Shown here: in pieces, positions 35,881 through 50,099 of the stretch
Layout of the letters: each line of letters begins with the position of its first letter
Numbering within the stretch: the first letter of the stretch is position 1
DNA from: Stomorhina lunata
Taxonomy: Eukaryota; Arthropoda; Insecta; Diptera; Rhiniidae
Assembly (NCBI GenBank): GCA_933228675.1
Contig: OW121742.1
Location: 125,651,983-125,715,982 of the forward strand
Direction of reading: 5' to 3'
DNA length: 64,000 nucleotides
Notes under the pieces: generated by a model
What the model was told of the DNA's origin: nothing
The model's database searches: none
What the model saw: the letters and a program-made list of their open reading frames with translations, nothing else
Translations under genes and position numbers: made by a program

Positions 35881-38059
35881 ATTTATTTAAATATTTTCCA
35901 TTGTCTTCTTGTTTCACTTTACTCAAAATTTTGTTCATTAAACTTTCAATTAAAGCTTAAGTGCTTTATTTTTCATTTCACCATTACACATCCTTCTCCA
36001 TGTGTCAAAAACTATGACAGATGACAGCTTTTGTAACTTTTGACAGTTGGGAAAATTTAATAAAATTATTAAAAGTCACCCTAAAGCTTAGTGTAAGGGT
36101 GGTCTTTCGCCCCCACCGCCGTCAACATCATCATCATCGTCATCAACAATTTCACCAGCTCAACGAAGTAAACCACTTAAACCTTTTAAATCTCCCTGCT
36201 TTTACTCACACGCTTTTTCTCCATTTATTCCCGCCGCTTATGATGAAAAATTTATGCTTAATTGAAATTGATGATGGCGATGCGATGGCTGTGTAATGCT
36301 CTGCTCTGCTCCAGCCTGGCCAGTCACTCATTCAGTCATTTGAGCTAGCGATGTCGGTTTTTTTTTTCTATTTATTTCTTTTTACATTTTACGATTTTTG
36401 TTGTTCAGTTTTGTTGATGGTTGCTTTTGTTTTTGACATGAATAGGTCCGACCGAGAAAGACCGAAAGACAGACAGTCAGTTTTTTTTTAATATAATGTC
36501 GGCTTAACAAAAATTTCTAAAACACGCAATCTTCAAATGTGGTAACCAAAACTTGAAAAGTTTTTTTTTTTCGGTATATTTAATATCGGTTTGAATACAG
36601 TAAAATGCTTAAAAATTTCCATTCAGGTTTTTTTTTTTAATTTGTAAAATTTTTTAGTGGAAAGTCTCTAAAGTCCAACTCTATTATAATCTAATGTTAA
36701 AACTTGTTTTATGCTTATTTTTTTGGGAGGGTTTTACTGTCTGTGGAGCATCATCATCATCATCCAAATCTTGACAATGATTGATGACTTTTAAACGTTT
36801 AAATTTTTTTTCTTTGATTTTAAATTTCCATTATTTTTTAAACAAAAAAAAAGATATTTGTAACAATTTTTTCTGGTTTTTATTTAAAAACCTAGATTAA
36901 TCATAGTTTAAACTTCAGTTTGACAGTTTATCAATTTTCAAATTCTTTTTTTGTTTCGTTTTATATTATCTTTAAAATTTTGTAGGAATTTCATTTTTTT
37001 TGTGATGTTAATCATTAAAGAGAAGACCACACACATTTTCAAAATTTTTGTTTGTGGAATTACTTTAAGTCCTCAATGACAAGCCTTGTTATATTGTTCC
37101 TGGAATGATCGATCCCCTAATGACTCAACCACTAATCTACCCTCAAGATGTTTAGAACTCATAAGAATGTGATAATTTTTGTTTAGTTTTTTTTTGTTAT
37201 TTTGAAAACTCTAATCACTTCAAGCTAAATGTGACTAATTACCCCCAAAATTGTGATACTCAGTTTACATTAATCGTTAAGGCTCATCACATCACACATC
37301 TTCTACAATTGTCATAAAATAGCATAAGAAAGTAAATAATGTTTCTTTCAATTTTTTTGAAAAATATGATGATGATTTTTATCTTGTTTCTGTGAAAAAA
37401 AAAAAAAATCTATTCAAAAAATTTATTTTAAAAATGGAGGCAGGAAGAAAGGACATTAATGTCTTTGTGAAAAATATGTATTTTTTTTGAGTAAAGTATT
37501 TTTAAAAAAATCTTTATAATTTATTACTACTCTAACAAATGTTTTCTTTAATGATTTCACTCTTATCAATTGTATATTGCTTTTTTTTAAAAAAAAGATT
37601 CAATTTCAAAACTGCATTTTTAATCTTTCCCGTTTTATGGCTGGCGTCTAGAAACCAGACCCACAGCTGCTTACTAATTAGATAATTTAGTTTTAGTCTT
37701 ATAGATTACATTTCATATCAAGATTACTAGCTACGAGACTCAAATCATCTCATTCTTTTCATAAGATTTCTTTTTAATCTAAACCGAACTACTTAAACAC
37801 TTGTATTATTTTCAGTTTTATTGTTTTGAAAACCACAAACCCACTTTTTTCTTTGGACTAGCGATTAGGAAAATTAATCAGTAAACCTTATAATTAAGAT
37901 GTGACCTATACAGATTTCTGTATAAAGCAATTAAATACAACAAGGCTTTGAAATTGCATTATAATCTTACAAATGATAGGAATCGAATTGTAACGTGAAT
38001 TGCATTAAAGGGGCAAACTATGTAGAAATTTGGTATTTAAAGTTAAATTAAAATGCTCT
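35880..38059. other. Unannotated interval
   Basis: AT-rich unique sequence with poly-T runs and a CAT microsatellite at 36750-36770. The frame at 36021-36296 (His-rich) is not supported by start context or motif. Confidence 0.3.
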
Positions 38060-38115
38060 GACTCCCAGTGGAGGCCCTATGCTAAACTGGGAGCCAAGGA
38101 TAACAGAAAACATGA
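38060..38115 (+). mobile_element. RTE-type LINE 3'-end fragment
   Basis: GACTCCCAGTGGAGGCCCTA, then TGCTAAACTGGGAGCCAAGG and ATAACAGAAA match the 3' end of the copy at 24400-24440. Confidence 0.6.
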
Positions 38116-38179
38116 CAAATATGTTCGAATCATTAAGAGAACTACTAACAATGCATTGTAATACATAATAATCCTAGTA

Positions 38180-38960
38180 CCTGGTTGACCGAGCCTTGCT
38201 CGGAGCTTTATGATAAGCATTTTGAGGCAAATTTGAAAGTTTTTATATATTTTATTTTATAAAGTTAATTTTGAATTATTTTATTTATTTTGTCCGACCA
38301 ACACATAGTTTGCATAGTTTACAGTTTAACTCATTTTAATAATTTTGTAAATTGGTCATACCAACAGAAACCTCCGTCGACTCATGCGCAACAACTTTGC
38401 TAAAGATTATAGTCTGATCAAATGCACAGTTTATGATTTATTTCATTTTAAGTAGTTTTCAGTGGCGCCACCTGAAGTTGTTCATACCAACTAAGAAACC
38501 TTCGTTTGCTTATGCGTAACAACTTTGCTTATGATTATAACATGATCAAATGTACAGTTTACGATTTAATTCACTTTCAGTAATTCAGTAATTTTCTGTG
38601 GCGCCACCTGTCGGACGTTGCTCATTCCAATTTAAAAACCTTTGTCGGCTTATCCGCAACAACTTTGCTGAATATTATAGCATGATTAAATGTACAGCTT
38701 ACGATTAAATTGATTTTGAGTAAATTTCAGTAGCGCCACCTGTCGAAATTTCTTCATACCAACTAAGAAACCTTCGTCGGCAACAACTTTGCTAAAGATT
38801 GTAGCATGATCAAATGTACAGTTTACGATTTAATTAATGTTTAGTAATTTTCAGTGACGCCATCTATCGGAAATTAAAACCTTCGCCGGCTTATCCGCAA
38901 CATCTTCGCTAAAGAGCATAACATGATCAAATGCACAGTTTACAATTCTATAAAGAACAT
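38180..38960 (+). repeat. Tandem repeat, about 125-bp unit, around five copies
   Basis: Opens with a small hairpin (CCGAGC CTT GCTCGG at about 38190). Units share CATACCAACTAAGAAACCTT, CGTCGGC, CAACAACTTTGCTAAAGATT, ATGATCAAATG(T/C)ACAGTTTA and CAGTGGCGCCACCTGTCGG. Copies differ by substitutions and small deletions. Probably the internal repeats of a mobile element. Confidence 0.75.
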
Positions 38961-39900
<940 letters not shown>

Positions 39901-39931
39901 CTTCTTAAAATCAAGGTTCAAAAAAATACTG

Positions 39932-40020
39932 ATTTTAAGGTACCGTACTGTTCTTAGGCAAGTTCGGTACAAAGTCGCATTCGTAACAAAGTGTTCAGCT
40001 TACGTATAGGTACCTTAAAT
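39932..40020. repeat. Inverted repeat around GGTACC
   Basis: TTTAAGGTACC (39934-39944) and GGTACCTTAAA (40009-40019) can form a perfect 11-bp stem. GGTAC recurs several times to 40465. 40021-40530 otherwise holds nothing I can name. Confidence 0.5.
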
Positions 40021-40529
40021 CATAGTCATAACGAACTTTCACAAAGTACACTAAAAATAACGTACTTAGTTGAGTACTATAAGGTACTTTGATAGACTGT
40101 TCCCAAGTTGTTAAAAGACCTGAAGATTTATCATGCACTTCAGATTCGAGTAAGTTGATATCCGTTTTGTCTGTATCAAATATGGTTCTTCAACTTGAAA
40201 CTGTTGGTTTTTTATGAAAATATACGAGTTATTAATGAATTCACAATAACAATACTTCGTCAAAATATTCCTAACGCAGCCATAAGTAAGTTATCTAATA
40301 ACAAAAACAAGTTAACTAAAAAATACTTTAAAATCCCAAAGAACGGTACGTTATTAAAACATATCGTTCTTTTTTTATTGTGCCTTTGTGTGCCCAACTT
40401 TGTTAGGTACGTAAAAATAAATAACTTTTTCGTGTGCGTAAGTTCAGTATAATATAATAAGGTACTGTTTGTTTTCGAACCCTGGCTAAAATTAGTTCAA
40501 CTCGCACTCAAGTGTCTTATACTAAAGAC

Positions 40530-42400
40530 AATTTTTCTATAGAAAAATTATTGCTAAAAAAATTTTGGATAAAAAAATTTCCTATAGAAAAATTTTCTAT
40601 AAAAAAAGTTTTAATTTTCTATGGAAAAATTATTGACAAAAAAATAGAAAAATTTTTGATAAAAAAATTTTCAATAAAACAATTGTTCGTAAAAAATTTT
40701 CTATAGAAAAATTTTTGTTAAAAAAATTATCTATAGAAAAATTTTTGTTAAAAAAATTATCTATAGAAAAATTTTGGATAGAAAAATGTTTGATGAAAAA
40801 ATTTTCTATAGGAAAATTTGTCGATAAAAAAATTTTCTATAGAAACATTTTTGTTAAAAAAAAAATTCTATAGAAAAATTTAAAAAAGATTTCGATAGAA
40901 AAAAATTTTCTATATAAAAATTATTGGCAAAAAAATATATAAAAATTTTCATAAACAAATTTTCTATAAAAAAAATTGTTAATAAGAAAATTTTCTATAA
41001 AAAAATTTTGGATAAAAAAATTTCTATAGAAAATTATTGGTAAAAAAATATAGAAACATTTTTGACAAAAAAAAAATAGAAAAATTTTTAATAAAAAATT
41101 TTTGTATAGAAACATTTTTGATATCCAAATTTTTTATAAAAAAAAATTTGCATAAGCAAATTTTCTAAAGAAAATTATTGATAAAAAATTTTCTATAGAA
41201 AAATTTTTGATAAAACAATTTCAAAAAGAAATTTGTTTCAATAAAAAATTTTCTATAGAAAAATTTTGTTAAAAAAAAATTCTATAGAAAAATTTTGGAT
41301 AAAAAAATTTTCTATTGAAAAATTTTTGATAAAAAAATTTCAAAAAGAAAAATTTTCTATCAAAAAATTTTGTTAAAAAATATTCCATAGAAAAATTTTT
41401 GTTAAAAAAATTTTCTACAGAAAAATTTTGGATAAAAAAATTTTCTATAGAAAAATTATTGTTAAAAAAATATAGAAACATTTTTGACAAAAAAAAGAGA
41501 AACATTTTTAATAAAAAATTTTTGTATAGAAACATTTTTGATATCCAAATTTTTTATAAAAAAAAATTTGCATAAGCAAATTTTCTAAAAAAAATTATTG
41601 ATAAAAAATTTTCTATAGAAAAATTTTTGATAAAAAAATTTCAAAAAGAAATGTTTCACTAAAAAATTTTCTATAGAAAAATTTTGTTAAAAAAAATTTC
41701 TATAGAAAAATTTTGGATAAAAAAATTTTCTATAGAAAAATTATTGGTAAAAAAATATAGAAAATTTTTTGACAAAAAAATATAGAAAAATTTTGATAAC
41801 CAAATTTTCTATAAAAAATTGTTTTATAAAAAAATTTTTTTATAAAACAATTTTGGATAAAAAAATTTTTTTATAAAACAATTTTGGATAAAAAAATTTT
41901 CTATAGAAAAATGATTGGTAAAAAAATATAGAAAAATTTTTGACAAAAAAATATAGAAAAATTTTGATAACCAAATTTTCTATAAAAAATTGTTGTTAAA
42001 AAAAATTTTTATAAAACAATTTTGGATAAAAAAATTTTTTTATAAAACAATTTTGGATAAAAAAATTTTCTATAGAAAAATTATTGATAAAATAATTTTG
42101 TCAAAAAATAACAAAATATTTTGGATAAAAAATTATTGATAAAAAAAATTTGGATAAAAAATTTTCTAAAAAAAATTAAAAAAAAAATTCTATAGAAAAA
42201 TTTTTGTTAAAAAAATTTTCTACAGAAAAATTTTGGATAAAAAAATTTTCTATAGAAAAATTTTTGATAAAAAAAACATTGGATAAAAATATTTTCTATA
42301 GAAAAATTTTGATAAAAAAAATTCTATAAACAAATTTTTGATAAAAAAAAAATTTCTATAGAAATATTTTTGATTAAAATATTAAAAAAAATGTAGTAGA
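40530..42400 (-). repeat. Satellite-like family A block 2, inverted
   Basis: Same 30-bp family as 7270-7570, but read here as CTATAGAAAAATTTTTGATA, the reverse complement. A 420-bp duplication (AACATTTTTGATATCC at 41111 and 41531) and a roughly 167-bp one (from 41740 and 41907) are visible. Confidence 0.9.
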
Positions 42401-44200
42401 AAACTTTTTCTTTTTAAAACATCAGAACTATACATTGCAAAAAGTACCTATTTTAGTTAAAAGTATAAAAAACTGTAACTCTGCCGACAATCTTCTTGTT
42501 TTGTTCTTTTTTTGCCGACCTCTGGTTATAATATACCATATTATACTGGTAATCTAACTCATTTAAATTATTTTTTTATACATTACAATTATTTAATCAT
42601 AATTTTTCAAAGGTTTCCTAAACTCATTTCAATTGTACGACTTTAAATTGTTAAATTGTATAAAAACCTAAATTTCTATATTTAAATACCTGAACTTCCT
42701 CCTTCAAGTTCCTAGTAAATACATTTGAAAAATTCTCATATATACAAACTGTTATTACACCTCCCTCTACTTGTACCACCCACATGGGCCCACTCTACCT
42801 TTATGAAAGTGTGTAGTAAGTAGATGTAAGTAAATCCAAGTGAACTCGAGTGTATTCACACAAAGGCGACAGTAAAGTGTTAAAGTACGCGGAAATATAC
42901 ACATAAAATATTGGCTGTTTTTTTTTCTTTTAGACTTAAGCCAAAAGTGTTCTAATATGGCAAAGAGAAAAAAAAAACAGAAGAAGCAAAAAATATTTTG
43001 TATATTTTAAGAAAATGTTTAAGAAAAAACTTGAACTAAAATAAGGAAATAAAGGGTTAAATATGAATGAATGAATGTTTGGATGATTCTGACTCTGACG
43101 ACTTTCAGACGGTGCCAGAGACTGAGTGAAAGTTAAGCCGTTTAAAATCCCTTCATGGAGTTGGAGGGTACAATTTTGTAAATGACACATAAAATCAAAT
43201 TATTTCAAATGATAAAAATCTGTCATGTGAAGTGAAATGTGAGATTTAGAAGCAGGAAAAAAGAAAGGGAGGAAAGGGATTTTCTGAGTAAAGGATTCTT
43301 AAAGGATTTAGAAAATTAAATTAAATATTTTACCTTGGAAAAGTTAAATAAGGAATTTGTTTTATTAATTAAAGGAAGCTTAATATTCAAATTTATGATG
43401 ACAGCTATAACAAATTAAAATTAAGTATTAAACAAATTAAAATTAATTTAATTTTGATGAAACCATATTTACTCCTTTATCTTTAAAAATATGTAATTAT
43501 TTATGTATATTACAATATTATTTTTGTATTTATTTTGTAAAGCCCACAATAATATTGTTGATTTAATATTGATTGAAAAATAATGAAAAACAACAAGTTA
43601 TAGCGCAGTGTCAATGGCCCATGACTTCAATCAAACATTTACACAAACTCTCGTTTCGTTCCGTTCAATCGATATCGTTTGAAAGTATGAGGCGTGGGAA
43701 TCAAATGTTTAAACAAAAACCGTCGTCATCATATCACAATTTTATTATTATTTATTTTTTTTACTTACGCTGGCTTTTATCAATTAAAAACCACTTAAAT
43801 GGTGGATAGAGTGAACTTTTTGAAAAAATAGCGACACTTTTATACAATAAAATGAAAAGCTGCCGCCGACAGCAAAAGCCTTATCAAATAAATGGATGGG
43901 TGGGCGGACGGATGGAGGGACGGACGGACAACGTATGTGTTTTTTCCGCATCAAGTCAGCACTTCATTCATCCACTGCAATTGTTTTTAAAGTGTTCTCA
44001 TTCATTTAAAAAATGGGAGTACTTACTATATACTCATACTTTTAGTATAATGGGGTAGTGGTACTTTAGAAAGTGTTTAACTTCCTTCATTTATATGAAG
44101 TATGAAAAGTACGTACAATGTTGACAGATGATTAAGTGATATGGACTAGAGTACATGACTTTTTTATATAAAAATTAAATTTTAACAGAAGTTTATAGTG
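42400..44200. other. Unannotated interval
   Basis: Unique AT-rich sequence; a GGAC/GGAT-rich patch at 43890-43930. No supported gene. Confidence 0.3.
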
Positions 44201-46790
44201 AATTATACAATTTTTTATCAAAAGTTTTTCTATAAACATTTTTTTTACTAAAAATTGTTCTATAGAAATTTTTTTTCTAAAAAATTTTCCATAGAAATTT
44301 TTTTTTTTCAAAAATTTTTCCATAGAATTTTTTTTTATCAAAAATATTTCTAAAAATTTTTCTATAGAAAGTTTTTTTTACTAAAAAGTTTTCTATAAAA
44401 ATTTTTTTATCAAAAATTTTTTATCGAAAATTTTATTACAAAAATTTTGTTATCAAAAATTTTTCTATAGAAATTTTTTTTATGAAAAGCTTTTCTATAA
44501 AAAAATTTTCTATCAAAAATTTTTTACAACAATTTGTCTTTAAATAATTTTTTTATACAAAATTTTTTAATAACAATTTTTCTGTAGAAATTTTTTTTAC
44601 CAACAATTTTTCTGCAGAAAATTTTTTTTATTAAAAATTTTTCTATAAAAATGTTTCTATAAAAAATTTTTTTATGGAAAATTTTTCTATAGAAAATTTT
44701 TTTACCAACAATTTTTTGATTTTTATAAAAAATTATTTTATCAACAATTTTTAATCGAAACTTTTTCGATAAAAAATTTTTTTGTCAATATTTTTTTTAG
44801 AAAATTTTTTTGATCAAACATTTTTGTATACAAAATTTATCTTTAAATAATTTTTTTATACAAAATTTTTTAATAACAATTTTTCTGTAGAAATTTTTTT
44901 TACCAACAATTTTTCTGCAGAAAATTTTTTTTATTAAAAATTTTTCTATAAAAATGTTTCTATAAAAAATTTTTTTATGGAAAATTTTTCTATAGAAAAT
45001 TTTTTTACCAACAATTTTTTGATTTTTATAAAAAAATATTTTATCAACAATTTTTAATCGAAACTTTTTCGATAAAAAATTTTTTTGTCAATATTTTTTT
45101 TAGAAAATTTTTTTGTCAATATTTTTTTTAGAAAATTTTTTTGATCAAAAATTTTTGTATACAAAATTTTTCTATAAAATATTTTTTATCAAAATTTTTT
45201 AATAGAAAATTTTTTATCAAAAATATTTCTTTAAAATTTTTTTTAATAAAATTTTTCTATGGAAAATTTCTTTACTAAAAAATTTTCTATAGAAATTTAT
45301 TTATCAAACATTTTTCTATGGAAAATTTTTTTACTAAAAATTTTTCCATAGAAAATTTGTTTAACAAAAATTGTTCTATATAAAAATTTTTTAATCAAAA
45401 ATTTTTCTCTAGAAATTTTTTTTTATCAAAAATGTTTCTGTAGAAAATGTTTTTATCAAAAAATTTTCTATATAAAATTTTTTATCAAAACTTTTTTTTT
45501 AATTTTTTGATCAAAAATTTTTTATAGAAAATTTTTTTATCAAAAATTTTTCATAGAAATTTACTTTTTATCAGTAATGTTTCTATGGAATTTTATATAT
45601 ACAAAATTTTTATATCAAAATTTTTTTTTAATTAAAAGTTTTTTAGAAAATTTTTCTATAGAAAAATTTTTTTAGCAAAAATTTTTCTGTGCAAAATTTT
45701 TGTATCTAATTTTTCTATACAAATTTTTTTTATCAAAAATTTTTCAATACAAAATTTTTTCATCAAAAATTTTTCAGTAGGAAATTTTTTTGATCAAAAA
45801 TTTTTCTATCAAAAATTTTGTTATCAAAAATTCTTTTACAAAAATTTTTCCTTGGAAAATTTTTTTATCAAAAATTTTTCTATAGGAAATTTTTTTATTA
45901 AACATTTTTCCATCAAAAATTTTTTTATCAAAAATTTTTTTATAAAAACCATCTGTAGAAATTTTTTTTATCAAAAATTTTTCTGTAGAAAATTTGTTTA
46001 TCAAAAATTTTTCTATAGAAAATTTTTTTGTCAAAAATTTTTTTGATCAAAAATGTTTCCATAGAAAATGTTTTTACCAACATTTTTTGATAGAAAATTT
46101 CTTTAGTTAAAAGTTTTCTACAGAAATTTATTTATCAAACTTTTTTCTATGGAAAATTTTTTTATAAATTTTTTTTTTTTATAAAAAATTTTTATATGGA
46201 AAATTTTTCCATAGATTTTTTTTTTAACGAAAATTGTTCTATAGAAATTTTTTAAATCAAAAAAATTTTTTATCAAAAATGTTTCTATAGAAAATGTTTT
46301 TATCAAAAAATTTTCTCTAGAAATTTTTTTTATCAAAACTTTTTTTGTAAAAAAAATTTTTGATCAAAAATTTTTTCTCGAAATTTTTTTTATCAGAAAT
46401 GTTTCATAGAAATTTGTTTTTATCAAACATTTCTCATAGAATTTTTTTTTAATTTTTCCATGGAAAATTTTTTTATCAAAAATTTTTCTTTAGAAAATTT
46501 TTTTACCAAAAATTTTTCTATAGAAATTTTTTTGATCAAATATTTTTCTATAGAAAATTTTTTTACAAACATTTTCTATCAAAATTTTTTTTTTATTAAA
46601 AGTTTTTTAGAAAATTTTTTCATCAAAAATTTTTCTATAGAAATTTTTGTATCAAAAATTTTTCTATACAATTTTTTTTTTTATCAAAAATTTTTCAATA
46701 CAAAATTTTCTCATCAAAAGTTTTTTAGTAGAAAATTTTTTTGATCAAACTTTACTAAATTTTTCTATAGAAAAATTTTTAATTGACAAC
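44200..46790 (+). repeat. Satellite-like family A block 3
   Basis: About 85 units of the 30-bp family in the same orientation as 7270-7570. A near-identical 303-bp tandem duplication starts at 44537 and 44840. The Phe/Lys/Ile-rich open frames across it on both strands are by-products of the repeat. Confidence 0.9.
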
Positions 46791-47600
46791 ATATCATACT
46801 TTAAAGCACATTACAATGCTTTAATAATGTGTTATAGGACATTATAACTGAATTGAAATACTATGTTTTACATTCTGGCTGATAAAAAAAACTGTGAAGT
46901 TTTATTTTATTTTAAATATTAAACTTTAGATTTTAAGAAAATATAAAATAATAAATCTTTAAACATTAACTTTAAAAGAAAGTTATTTGAGTTTCTTAAT
47001 GTAGCAAAATTTATCAGCCACCCTGTAGTAAGTATGTACTTTTAAAAAATGTCACAAAAATTCTATTCAGTCAATTTCACGAGAATTTTAGTCCTTATTT
47101 AACCTTATTTCCAAACATATTTGCCTTAACACTTCATTTCCGTTTTGAGTTTTGATATTTAAATAAAAAATCATTTTATTTGTTTTCATGCCCGAGTTCT
47201 TCTGTTCCTTCTTTTTTTTGTGTTCACATGTGAACATTTTTCTATTCAATTCGTTAGAGCATTTCAGAATATTTGAACATTTTAAATAGAATGGAACAAA
47301 GCATTTAGACCGACCGCTAAGGTGTCATTCATTCATTCATTCTTCCATTCAGGCATTACAACCATTTCATTCATTCAAGCATTCAACAGACAATAACATA
47401 AAACACAAAAACCCTAGTGAGAAAAATTCTTTTTCTAAAGAAAAAACTAAAAAAAAAAAACAAAAAACATTTGACAAAACTACATACAACATTTTACAAA
47501 AAACACAGAGGAGGAAGGAGTACGAACGTATCGAGTCTATACAATCGCCAATACAAAAATGTCAGCAATATTTTATTTGGGTGGGGCACAAAAAAAAAAA
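46790..47600. other. Unannotated interval
   Basis: A few family C words at 46800-46850, then unique AT-rich sequence with an ATTC microsatellite near 47328-47350. Confidence 0.3.
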
Positions 47601-48420
47601 CAAGTAAGAAAGCGCTATAGTCGGTCAAGCCGACCATACGATACCCTTCACCACTAAGGTCAAAGGTGTTATTTTTCCTGTATAAAGACAAATATTTGCT
47701 AAATTTTGCCATCATATAAACATTTTCTTAAAACGTATATATTCAACCTGTTTCCGTCATTTGGACTTATATGAGAGCTAGGATCAAATGTGGACCGATT
47801 ATCTCGAAATTTGGCAAATTGATTACAATTGTTACAAAAATTATGTATGCAAAAAATAAACTCAAAATTTTCATTATCTTTAGATTTACGAGCGTTTTAG
47901 TGATTTTTTGTCTCATTTAGTGCGTTTTTGAAGAAGAGTTTGTATGGGAGCTATGGTCAAATGTGGACCGATTTCAACGAAATTTGGTACAGTGATTTAT
48001 GTTTACATAAGCAGTATCTGTTTTAAATTTCATGAAAAAATATTGATATTTGTGGCCAATATAGCAATTCCGGGAAGTGGGACCTATGGGAGGTACCATA
48101 AATAATTCACCGATTTTGACCAATTTCAATAGCCATGGTCCCATTATCAAAAAAATGATCTGTGCCAAATTTCATCAAATTATCTTTAGAATTGCGACCT
48201 GTAGTTTGATTACAAGGTTTACATGGGGGTCCAGCCAGCCAGCCAGCCAGACGGACGGACGGACGGACGGATGGACGGACATCGCTAAATCGACTCAGAA
48301 AGTGATTCTAAGTCTATTGGTATACTAAAAGGTGGGTCTAAGACAAATATTTCTATGCGTTACAAACATCAGCACAAACTTATAATACCCTTTCCACCTA
48401 TGGTGGTGAAGGGTATAAAA
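47600..48420 (-). mobile_element. DINE-1-like element (copy 3, most complete)
   Basis: On the minus strand it starts TTTTTATACCCTTCACCACC (48420), carries a GTCCGTCCGTCC block (48245-48290) and GGCTGGCTGGCTGG, and ends GGTGAAGGGTATCGTATGG, the TCGGC TTGA CCGAC hairpin (about 47618-47640), and CGCTTTCTTACTTG. No coding capacity. Confidence 0.8.
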
Positions 48421-49378
48421 ACCAAAGAATGGAACCTACAACAATGTTGTTCAAATGCCGATCAAACATATTTACATACATTCATACATATGGTACAATA
48501 ATGTTCGTTGTATGAATTAATGTAAAATGTAATGAACGAATGAATATGAGAGTTAGTGTATGTTTATGTGTGTGTGTGTTGGTTTAACTGTTTTTGAGAG
48601 TTTATGTAAAAATGGTGTGGCCATATTGATTGTTATTTTTTGGTTTTAAGAGTCTCTTTGTTTTTCTTTTGGTTGTTATCCATCTCTGTCTCTGATGTGA
48701 ATATTAGACATCTCAATGGGGATTTAAGTTAAAATTGTTTCCTGTCATCTACAACTGACAACTATTGGGAACAAAAAGAACTAAATACATAAAGACTAAA
48801 TACATAACACTCGTAGGTTTAAATTTCTTTGTAAATATGGACTCTTGCTCACCCACTAACACTTGGGTATTTATATGATGTCTAGAATGGAATATCCTAT
48901 CCCTACTTAAGATAAAAGGTTCTTTGCTGTTTACATTACTCGTATGTTTTCTTGGGGGTTTTTATTAGCCGACTGAACATTAGACTCTTTGTTAACTGTT
49001 AAGTCATTAACAAAGAAATTATACCAATATTTGTTCTGAACCACAATTTAAAATATTTTATACTATAATTTTATGTAAATATTAACTGTTATAACCGTTT
49101 TTTTAATGATACCGTTAAGTTGTCAATGTTAAGGTGGAGAAGTATAACACAGTTTCTGACTTAAAGGCAGGTGAAGTTAACAGAGAAGGGTTTTAAAACA
49201 AGTATTTATAATCTATAAAAAGGTAGACTTTGTTGAGGGTGGAAGATTTAATTAAATAAATAAATTTTGTTAAGGTACTTAATAGTTTATAATGTCCATC
49301 ACTCTATAGCAGGTATGGCTTTCTTGATTTTGTACCAAATATTAAAACAAATTGTACTTTTAGACCATGATGGTAACA
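48421..49378. other. Unannotated interval
   Basis: Unique AT-rich sequence; no element or gene recognised. Confidence 0.3.
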
Positions 49379-50095
49379 TTTTTATACCCTTCACCACCAT
49401 AGGTGAAAAGGGTATTATAAGTTTGTGCTGATGTATTTAATGCATAGAAATATTTGTCTTATACCCAGCTTTTAGTATATCAATAGGCTTAGAATCACTT
49501 TCTGAATAGATTTAGCGATGCCAGTCCGTCCGTCCGTCTGGCTGGACCCCATGTAAACCATGTAATCAAAGTACAGATCGCAATTCTAAAGAAAATTTGA
49601 TGAAATTTAGCGCAGATAATTTGATGATGGGACTATTGAAATTCGTCAAAATCGGACCATTATTTATGGTACCTACCATAGGTCCCACTTCCTGGAATTG
49701 ATATTTTGACCACGAATATCAATATTTTTTAATGAAATAACAATATTTTTCATGAAAGCAAAATCACTGTACCAAATTTCGTTGAAATCAGTCCCCATTT
49801 GACCATAGCTCCCATACAAACGCACTAAATGAGACAAAAATCACTAAAACGCTCGTAAGTCTGAAGATAATGAGAATTTTAAGTTTATTTTTTGCATATA
49901 TAATTTTTGTTATAACTGTAATCAATTTCAAAATAATAGGTCCACATTTGACCCTAGCTCTCATATAAGCCCAAATGACGGAAACAGCTTAGAAAACGTT
50001 TTTATGATAGCAAAATTTAGCAAATATTTGTCTTTATACAGAAAAAGAACACCTATGACCTTAGTGGTAAAGGGTATCGTATGGTCGGTTATAAA
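49379..50095 (+). mobile_element. DINE-1-like element (copy 4)
   Basis: Starts TTTTTATACCCTTCACCACC, carries CCGTCCGTCCGTCTGGCTGG, and ends GTAAAGGGTATCGTATGGTC then GGTTATAAAA, losing the second hairpin arm. It abuts family C array 2. Confidence 0.8.
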
Positions 50096-50099
50096 ATTT

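Noticed and set aside
36021..36296. His-rich frame
   Set aside because: Derives from a CAT microsatellite-like stretch and lacks a proper ATG context.
40512..41535. Similar Lys/Phe-rich frames in the inverted family A block
   Set aside because: Same cause; no start context, splice signals or motif.
44132..46847. Open frames on both strands rich in Phe, Lys, Ile and Asn (KNFSIENFFIK-type)
   Set aside because: They are translations of the 30-bp family A repeat; the period, being near a multiple of three, keeps frames open.
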